Shown: one piece after another, positions 6,916 to 11,800 of the stretch | How positions within the stretch are numbered: the first letter of the stretch is position 1 | How the letters are laid out: each line of letters starts with the position of its first letter | Assembly (NCBI GenBank): GCA_030630015.1 | Contig: DAOVNV010000056.1 | Span: forward strand, 1 to 11,800 | DNA from: Desulfuromonadales bacterium | GTDB taxonomy: Bacteria; Desulfobacterota; Desulfuromonadia; Desulfuromonadales; BM103 | Direction: 5' to 3' | Length of the DNA stretch: 11,800 nucleotides | Translations under genes and position numbers: made by a program | The notes under the pieces: model-generated | What the model was told of the DNA's origin: nothing | The model's input: only the letters and a program-made list of their open reading frames with translations | The model's database searches: none

Positions 6916-7869
6916 TCAGGCAACGGCACGCTCAAAATTCTCTGCTACCTGTGGAAACAGACCGATGTTGGTCAGAACATTCTGCAATCGCTCCGGCTCG
7001 GCAAGAAAATCACGAATAAAAATGATTTCAGAAGCCTTTAAATAGCTGACGAAGGGATATTTGAAATCGTCCTTGAACAACTTGGTGACGATTTCCACGG
7101 CATTCATGTTCATGGGAAGTTTGCTGATGCGTGCTGCTCGTTCCAGTAGCTTGTCGACATAAAACAGCAAGCAACTGTCGATACTGCCGATCGACTCCCG
7201 GTGCCCTGGAAGGATTTGCTTGTCGCGCAGCGTGGCCAGTTTAGCGAGGCTTTCGCAATAAGCGTCATAGTTGCGGAAGCGTTGTTCCGTAAGCAGGTCG
7301 ATATCAAGCAGCGGGGTCTGAAAAATCCCGCGCAACATCACATCGCCAGTGACGGCCCAGTCTTCGCCGATCAGCACCAGGTCGCTTTGCGAGTGGCCAG
7401 GGCAGGGCAGCGCCGTTAGCCCCAGTTGCTCCGGCAGACCTTCTTCAATGATCTGAAAATTCTCCGGCAAGGGCGGAAATACCGTGCCATCCTCCATATT
7501 GACCCGAAGTCGCTCCAGGAAGGCGGATTCAAAGCCGATCTGCACCAGCAGGCCGTACATGCGTTCCAGGCGTTCAGTATGACGGACGATCTTCAAGTGG
7601 TCCCGAAACGGCAGGTAAATGGTTGCTTCGGTTGCCTGCTCCAGCCAGTTCGCCAACCCATAGTGGTCAATATGACAATGGGTAATGATGACATGTTTGA
7701 GACGCTCAAGATCCAGATTCTTCTGCAAATACTGTTTGGCTTCTTCAGTTGGCGGACCGGTATCAAAGAGCACCAGTTCTCCGGCTATTTCGGTACTGTA
7801 GCAGTGCACCGGGCCGACCATGTAGGCGGTATCCAGGGTGTGTTGAATGGGGATCATCTTGTGTTTCAT
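6916..7869 (-). CDS. Metallo-beta-lactamase-fold hydrolase of unknown substrate
   Basis: A 317-residue protein with the full MBL metal set. H64, H66, D68 and H69 are in THCHIDHYG, H159 in PCPGHSQSD, D176 in AVTGDVML, and H223 in LPGHRES, so a dinuclear, probably zinc, hydrolase is expected. An additional C-terminal helical region (about 225-317) resembles that of LACTB2-like members. No signal peptide is seen, so it should be cytoplasmic. It lies between fadE and the FadH-like gene, 25 bp before the latter. That context suggests thioester or lactone hydrolysis, for example acyl-CoA release; human MBLAC2 is a family precedent for acyl-CoA hydrolysis. Glyoxalase II-like or lactonase activity are alternatives. 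Start: ATG at 7869 is kept, but ATG at 7857 is equally possible because neither has a well-spaced SD. Function is inferred only. Confidence 0.85.
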   Translation of the reverse strand: MKHKMIPIQHTLDTAYMVGPVHCYSTEIAGELVLFDTGPPTEEAKQYLQKNLDLERLKHVIITHCHIDHYGLANWLEQATEATIYLPFRDHLKIVRHTERLERMYGLLVQIGFESAFLERLRVNMEDGTVFPPLPENFQIIEEGLPEQLGLTALPCPGHSQSDLVLIGEDWAVTGDVMLRGIFQTPLLDIDLLTEQRFRNYDAYCESLAKLATLRDKQILPGHRESIGSIDSCLLFYVDKLLERAARISKLPMNMNAVEIVTKLFKDDFKYPFVSYLKASEIIFIRDFLAEPERLQNVLTNIGLFPQVAENFERAVA

Positions 7870-7876
7870 TCCACAA

Positions 7877-7934
7877 ATCGTTCAAATGACATTCCCCCCT
7901 TGATGAAAGGGGGGGGCGAGGGGGGAAGAACGAT
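7877..7934. repeat. G/C-run palindromic element between fadE and the hydrolase gene
   Basis: CCCCCCTT (7894-7901) and AAGGGGGG (7907-7914) form an 8-bp hairpin with a GATGA loop. TTCCCCCC (7892-7899) can instead pair with GGGGGGAA (7920-7927). Outside this, ATCGTTC (7877-7883) pairs with GAACGAT (7928-7934), leaving eight unpaired bases on one side. The right end touches the fadE stop codon. Read on the plus strand it encodes a PPLMKGGGEGG-like peptide, a pattern I recall from spurious ORFs over dispersed bacterial repeats. There is no T-tract, so it is not a standard terminator. It occupies nearly the whole 64-bp spacer. Confidence 0.6.
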
Positions 7935-9712
7935 CAGAAAATATACTTTTCCGCTTCGCTGGCAGCGGCGGCCAGGGTGCGCTTAGCCTGCAGCAAGCCG
8001 GTGGCATCGTACTTGGTGAAACGACGAACTCCGGAGAGGATCATGGTCAAGGTGTCGCCTTCTTCCACAAAGTAAGCCCCTTTGCGAGCAGCGCTGGCGG
8101 CAGCTTCTGTCGCGTTGAAAGTGAAAACCTTAACCGCAGCTTTCAACTGTTCCTGCTTGGCTTCGCTCAGTTTGTCGATAATTTTTTCCGCGCGCAGAAC
8201 CGCACTTTCGATAGCAAAGATCTGGATAACGATATCCGATGACGCCATCAGAATTTCCTGCTCATCGGCCAATTTGTCCATGTATTTCTGGACGCCGCTC
8301 CCTGCAAGGATCAGGAACAGGGTTTTCAGATTCTGCAAGGTCGTTTTTTCCGCAATAAATGGAATCGACTCATCGACCTCATCAAAGGAGGGTGTCATCA
8401 GCGCTTCAAAGGCCTTCATCGCTTCGGCCTGCAACGGCAATTCACCTTTCATTGATCGGCGCAGGATCATTCCCGTGATCAGCAGACGGTTGATTTCGTT
8501 GGTCCCCTCAAAGATTCGGTTGATCCGCTCATCACGGTAGTAACGCTCTGCCGGGTATTCACTGCAGTAGCCGTAACCACCAAAGATCTGAACCACTTCA
8601 TCGACGGTTTTTGCCAGCACTTCACTACAGAAAACCTTGGAAATCCCGCACTCCGGGGCATATTCCTCGATGCCTTTCTGATACTGGACATAGTAGTCAT
8701 CAATCCCCTTGTCGATGGTTGCCAGTTTGTCGTCAAGCAGACCGGCCAGCCGGTAAACCAGTGATTCGGAGGCGTAAATGGAGGCAGTCAAATCAGCAAT
8801 CTTTTCCTGAATGGCACCGAAGGATGCGATCGGGCGATTGAACTGCTTGCGTTCGTTGGCATATTGAATCCCTTCGGCCAGCGCCATTTTTGCCGCCCCG
8901 GTCACACCGGCTCCGAGCTTGAAGCGACCGATATTCAGGGAGTTAAAAGCTATCTTGTGGCCCTTGCCGATCTCTCCAAGCACGTTTTCCACCGGCACCT
9001 TGCAGTTATCGAGAATAATCTGAGTGGTTGAGCTCCCCTTGATCCCCATTTTTTTCTCTTCGTTGCCGACAATCAGGCCTTCAAAGCTCTTTTCCACCAG
9101 AAACGCGGTAAAGTGCTGCTTGTCGATTTTGGCAAAGATGGTGAACAGCTCGGCAAAACCGCCGTTGGTGATGTACTGCTTGGTGCCGTTGAGAATGTAG
9201 TATTGACCATCTTCAGAGAGGATCGCAGAGGCCTGCGCTCCAAGAGCATCGCTGCCCGAACCGGGTTCAGTCAGACAATAAGCGGAGCACCATTCGCCCG
9301 TAATGATTTTCTCCAGATATTTTTCCTTCTGCTCCGGAGTTCCATAGTAGATCAAAGGCAAGGTGCCGATCCCGGTGTGCGCGGCGAATGCGACGGAAAA
9401 AGAACCACTGGTGGAAATTTTTTCCCCGACCAGCATACTGGTGGCTTTATCCAGTTCCAGCCCGCCTTCTTCTTCCGGGGCATCCATCATCAACAGGCCC
9501 AGTTCGCCACATTTACGCATCCCTTCGACAACATGCTCGAAGTTCTGTTCCTCGATCTCCTCAAGATGCGGCAGAATCTCATTTTCGACAAACTGCTCGG
9601 TTGTCTCGGCAATCGCGCGTTGCTCGTCAGTAAAATCTTCCGGCGTGAAAATGTCCTGGCAGTCGCTCTCCGCGATCAGAAATTCGCCGCCCTTCATGAT
9701 TTTTCCAGCCAT
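7934..9712 (-). CDS. fadE: Acyl-CoA dehydrogenase, FadE/VLCAD-like, long form
   Basis: A 592-residue acyl-CoA dehydrogenase with an extra C-terminal helical domain of about 180 residues, as in Bacillus subtilis FadE (YusJ) and mitochondrial VLCAD. It opens with KGGEFLIAES and FTPEDFTDEQ, typical of the YusJ group. The core has CLTEPGSGSDALGA, QYITNGGFAE, IFGGYGYCSEYPAERYYRDE and the catalytic base E402 in IFEGTNEINR. It should oxidize medium- to long-chain acyl-CoA and pass electrons to ETF. Start: ATG at 9712 follows GAGGTGA with a 5-nt gap; the in-frame GTG at 9721 lies within that SD and is not used. It follows fadA across a 235-bp spacer filled by a repeat element, and precedes the metallo-hydrolase gene. 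Confidence 0.93.
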   Translation of the reverse strand: MAGKIMKGGEFLIAESDCQDIFTPEDFTDEQRAIAETTEQFVENEILPHLEEIEEQNFEHVVEGMRKCGELGLLMMDAPEEEGGLELDKATSMLVGEKISTSGSFSVAFAAHTGIGTLPLIYYGTPEQKEKYLEKIITGEWCSAYCLTEPGSGSDALGAQASAILSEDGQYYILNGTKQYITNGGFAELFTIFAKIDKQHFTAFLVEKSFEGLIVGNEEKKMGIKGSSTTQIILDNCKVPVENVLGEIGKGHKIAFNSLNIGRFKLGAGVTGAAKMALAEGIQYANERKQFNRPIASFGAIQEKIADLTASIYASESLVYRLAGLLDDKLATIDKGIDDYYVQYQKGIEEYAPECGISKVFCSEVLAKTVDEVVQIFGGYGYCSEYPAERYYRDERINRIFEGTNEINRLLITGMILRRSMKGELPLQAEAMKAFEALMTPSFDEVDESIPFIAEKTTLQNLKTLFLILAGSGVQKYMDKLADEQEILMASSDIVIQIFAIESAVLRAEKIIDKLSEAKQEQLKAAVKVFTFNATEAAASAARKGAYFVEEGDTLTMILSGVRRFTKYDATGLLQAKRTLAAAASEAEKYIF

Positions 9713-9749
9713 AATGTTCACCTCATCTTTGTGTATTTGAAATTCTTAT

Positions 9750-9938
9750 TTGCCACCAAGTCACCAAGACACCAAGGAAAATCAAAAACTTCAGCAGGGG
9801 CAGAGAAGAAACGAAAAGGTCAAAATCGTAATCTTTTTTTGGTTTAAACCCAAAAGAAAATAGATTTTGTTTTTCTCTGAGCTACTCAGTGACTCTCCGT
9901 TAGATGCCTTTCTTGGTGTCTTGGTGTCTTGGTGGCAA
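9750..9938. repeat. MITE-like element with 30-bp inverted ends in the fadA-fadE spacer
   Basis: The left arm (9750-9779) begins TTGCCACCAAG and carries three CACCAAG units at 8-bp period. The right arm (9909-9938) is its reverse complement with 28 of 30 matches. The whole unit is 189 bp and fills most of the 235-bp spacer. Its core includes the palindrome GGTTTAAACC (9841-9850), flanked by TTTT and AAAA runs, and a CTGAG/CTCAG hairpin (9877-9881, 9885-9889). It encodes no transposase. Translated, the arms give KSPRHQ/KTPR-type peptides, which I recall from spurious ORFs over dispersed repeats in many bacteria. No clear target-site duplication is visible. Confidence 0.7.
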
Positions 9939-9947
9939 TCATATTGT

Positions 9948-11120
9948 TTACAGTTTCTCGAAAATCCCTGCGGCACCCATGCCCCCGCCGATGCACATGG
10001 AAACCATCCCGTAACGCAGTTCGCGCCGTTGCATTTCATGCAGCAAGGTCGCGGTCAGTTTGGCTCCTGTGCAGCCGAGCGGGTGTCCCAAGGCGATAGC
10101 GCCACCGTTGACATTGAGGATATCCGTATTTAATCCCAACTCTTTGATCACGGCCAGGGACTGCGCGGCGAAGGCTTCATTCAGCTCGATCAGTCCAAGA
10201 TCGTTTTGCTTCAGACCGGCTAGTTTCAGGGCTGCCGGAATCGCTTCAATCGGTCCAATTCCCATGATCTCCGGCGGCACTCCTCTGACAGCGAAAGCAA
10301 CAAAACGAGCCAGCGGATCTCCACCGATCTCTTTGAGAAAATCCTCCGAAACAACCAAGGCTGCGGCAGCACCATCAGTCATCTGGGAAGAACTGCCGGC
10401 GGTGACAGATCCCCCTAGTTTGAAGGCAGGCTTAAGTCGGGCCAGGGCTTCAACCGTGGTATCAGCGCGCACACCGTCGTCGATTGAAACCGTTTCAGTC
10501 GATTTTTGAAGTTTGCCTTTAACGATGGAGGTTTTTTCAATTTCAACCGGAATGATCTCATCACTAAAACGCCCGGCCGCAATCGCGTCCGCCGCCTTTT
10601 GGTGACTGCCCGCGGCAAAAGTATCCTGCTCAACACGACTGATCTGATATTTGTCGGCAACCAGTTCCGCTGTGATGCCCATGGAGGCAAACGCCTCAGG
10701 CCATTCGCCAACCAGCCCGGGGTTGGCACTGTACTTATTACCCCCCATAGGGACCGTGGTCATCGACTCGGTACCACCGGCAATGATGCAATCGGCAAAT
10801 CCGGCGATAATCCGTTCAGCCGCCAGAGCAATGGTCTGCAGGCCGGAGGAACAGAAGCGATTGATCGTCTGCGCCGGGACCTGGTAGGGAAGCCCCGCCT
10901 TCAGAGCTGCGATGCGGGCAACATTCATCCCCTGCTCCCCTTCCGGGAAGGCGCAGCCGATCAGAACATCATCGATCCGCATTGGGTCGATCCCGGTGCG
11001 CTCGACCAGACCGGCAAGGGCAGCAGCCGCCAGATCATCGGGGCGCATATCCTTGAATTTGCCTTTTTTTGCCCGGCAACCGGGGGTGCGATAGGCGGCA
11101 AGTACGTAAGCTGTTTTCAT
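9948..11120 (-). CDS. fadA: Acetyl-CoA acyltransferase (3-ketoacyl-CoA thiolase)
   Basis: A 390-residue thiolase of standard length. It cleaves 3-ketoacyl-CoA with CoA to acetyl-CoA and a shortened acyl-CoA, in the cytoplasm. The nucleophile is C90 in NRFCSSGLQ. H346 lies in ALGHPLGCTG and the proton-transfer C376 in SMCIGGGMGA. NEAF of the active-site loop and GGTESM are also present. Start: ATG at 11120 with AGGGAG 7 nt upstream. It sits between fadN (66 bp upstream) and fadE, the Bacillus fadNAE order, so a degradative role is more likely than acetoacetyl-CoA synthesis. Confidence 0.94.
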   Translation of the reverse strand: MKTAYVLAAYRTPGCRAKKGKFKDMRPDDLAAAALAGLVERTGIDPMRIDDVLIGCAFPEGEQGMNVARIAALKAGLPYQVPAQTINRFCSSGLQTIALAAERIIAGFADCIIAGGTESMTTVPMGGNKYSANPGLVGEWPEAFASMGITAELVADKYQISRVEQDTFAAGSHQKAADAIAAGRFSDEIIPVEIEKTSIVKGKLQKSTETVSIDDGVRADTTVEALARLKPAFKLGGSVTAGSSSQMTDGAAAALVVSEDFLKEIGGDPLARFVAFAVRGVPPEIMGIGPIEAIPAALKLAGLKQNDLGLIELNEAFAAQSLAVIKELGLNTDILNVNGGAIALGHPLGCTGAKLTATLLHEMQRRELRYGMVSMCIGGGMGAAGIFEKL

Positions 11121-11131
11121 TTTTCAACTCC

Positions 11132-11161
11132 CTGGCTGGGGCCAGAATTAAATTCTGCCCC
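11132..11161. repeat. Overlapping inverted repeats in the fadN-fadA spacer
   Basis: CAGAATT (11143-11149) and AATTCTG (11151-11157) are reverse complements. They are flanked by GGGG (11138-11141) and CCCC (11158-11161), with a single unpaired C at 11142. CTGGC (11132-11136) and GCCAG (11141-11145) form a second hairpin that shares bases with the first and abuts the fadA SD. The two folds exclude each other in the minus-strand transcript. This may be a small dispersed palindromic repeat; no T-tract follows, so it is not a standard terminator. Confidence 0.5.
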
Positions 11162-11186
11162 TGCTAAGTTCTTTTTGTTCAAAAAA

Positions 11187-11800
11187 TTAATTCCGTAGCG
11201 GCTTGCCTTTTTTCAGCATGTGTTGAATCCGCTCGGCAGTTTTTTTGTTGCCGCATAACTTGAGGAACGCCTGCCGCTCCAACTGCAACAGGTAGTCTTC
11301 CGAAATCGGGGTTCCCGGCAGGACATCGCCACCGGTAATCACATCAGCGATAATGCCACCCATTTCAGCCTCGTATTCAGTCACGAAACCACCCATCTTC
11401 ATGTTCCACAACTGACTCTTGATGCTGGCGGCAATACCGCGGCCCGGCGCAGGAATATTTTCAACCGGCCTTTGCGGACGATAGTTGCTGGCCAGCGCAA
11501 GGACCTTCTTTTTGGCGTCAGCGATCAGGCGGGAAATATCCATACTGATGCTGTCCCCGTTGCGCATATAACCCAGTCCGGCAAGTTCAGCTGCACCCAT
11601 GGAAACTTTCCCCATACCGATCTGCTGGAAATTCTTGAAAATGAACGGGGTGACATCGGTATCGTACTGACCTGCCAGTTCGACGGCCCGCAGGCACATC
11701 TCTTTGGTGCCGCCACCGGCCGGAAGCAACCCAACCCCGATTTCCACCAGGCCCATGTAGGTTTCCGCATAGGCGTTGATGGCATCGGCATGCAGGGAAA
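11187..11800 (-). CDS. fadN: FadN-like 3-hydroxyacyl-CoA dehydrogenase/enoyl-CoA hydratase, C-terminal part (partial)
   Basis: The last 203 residues of a protein whose N-terminus is beyond the right edge. The visible part starts inside a crotonase domain: ETYMGLVEIGVGLLPAGGG contains the second catalytic glutamate (E19 of the visible part). The end, HMLKKGKPLRN, matches B. subtilis FadN (YusL) as I recall it. FadN proteins join a 3-hydroxyacyl-CoA dehydrogenase domain to a C-terminal enoyl-CoA hydratase domain and so do two beta-oxidation steps. The dehydrogenase half cannot be seen here. Its position 66 bp before fadA, followed by fadE, supports the FadN call over a FadB/FadJ type, in which the hydratase domain is N-terminal. 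The promoter of the minus-strand series should lie beyond the right edge. Confidence 0.85.
   Translation of the reverse strand, partial: SLHADAINAYAETYMGLVEIGVGLLPAGGGTKEMCLRAVELAGQYDTDVTPFIFKNFQQIGMGKVSMGAAELAGLGYMRNGDSISMDISRLIADAKKKVLALASNYRPQRPVENIPAPGRGIAASIKSQLWNMKMGGFVTEYEAEMGGIIADVITGGDVLPGTPISEDYLLQLERQAFLKLCGNKKTAERIQHMLKKGKPLRN

Noticed and set aside
6891..6935. Upstream ATG for the FadH-like protein
   Set aside because: It lies inside the metallo-hydrolase gene and has no SD, while the ATG at 6890 has AAGGGA at good spacing and matches the usual FadH N-terminus.
7892..7927. Rho-independent terminator after fadE
   Set aside because: The hairpin is strong, but no T-tract follows on either strand, so it is recorded as a repeat.
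7426..7986. A 186-codon plus-strand open frame across the hydrolase gene and the spacer
   Set aside because: It is antisense to the metallo-hydrolase and then reads through the palindromic repeat, giving the repeat-derived PPLMKGGGEGG peptide.
9752..9776. Three CACCAAG units as a CRISPR-like array
   Set aside because: The period is only 8 bp with single-base spacing, it is mirrored as inverted ends, and there are no spacers or cas genes.
9113..9847. A 244-codon plus-strand open frame across fadE and the repeat element
   Set aside because: It is antisense to the fadE dehydrogenase core and ends in the repeat-derived PRHQGK peptide, with no family resemblance.

Overview
The window is a fatty-acid and acyl-CoA degradation region from a bacterium with moderate GC and tightly packed genes. 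The gene content suggests an anaerobic or respiratory Gram-negative of the Desulfuromonadia (Geobacter/Desulfuromonas) type. It combines a membrane Fe-S oxidoreductase of the ETF-to-menaquinone class, a MerR-type regulator of acyl-CoA genes, an FMN/FAD/4Fe-4S dienoyl-CoA reductase, and intergenic repeats of kinds I recall from such genomes. This taxonomic placement is inference. No rRNA, tRNA, CRISPR array, transposase, phage gene or toxin-antitoxin pair was seen.

Layout. (1) Positions 1-1324, minus strand: the N-terminal two thirds of a membrane-anchored, NarI-like plus two-[4Fe-4S] oxidoreductase that runs off the left edge. (2) Positions 1325-1598: a divergent regulatory region with repeated TTTACGTAAA-type sites, a plausible promoter and small hairpins. 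(3) Positions 1599-4035, plus strand: an operon of a MerR-family regulator, an enoyl-CoA hydratase and a short-chain-type acyl-CoA dehydrogenase. (4) Positions 4036-4081: a short convergent junction. (5) Positions 4082-11800, minus strand: one long gene series read from right to left. It runs fadN (C-terminal part, continuing off the right edge), fadA thiolase, fadE long-chain-type acyl-CoA dehydrogenase, a metallo-beta-lactamase-fold hydrolase, a FadH/enoate-reductase-like flavoenzyme, and a crotonase with the active-site layout of a delta3-delta2-enoyl-CoA isomerase.

How it fits together. FadE, FadN and FadA perform the beta-oxidation cycle, in the fadN-fadA-fadE order known from Bacillus subtilis. 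The dienoyl-CoA reductase-like protein and the isomerase-like crotonase are what is needed to feed unsaturated fatty acids into that cycle. The plus-strand operon supplies a short-chain dehydrogenase and hydratase. Electrons from both dehydrogenases would go to ETF (not in this window) and plausibly to the membrane Fe-S oxidoreductase and the quinone pool.

The enzymes are members of known families. The less ordinary material is between and beside them. Each of the three spacers between fadN, fadA, fadE and the hydrolase gene holds a different palindromic element, including a 189-bp MITE-like unit with 30-bp inverted ends. A metallo-hydrolase of unknown substrate sits inside the fad series. 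The regulator's upstream region has duplicated operator-like motifs, one of them overlapping its ribosome binding site. I found no convincing evidence of a wholly new biological system.
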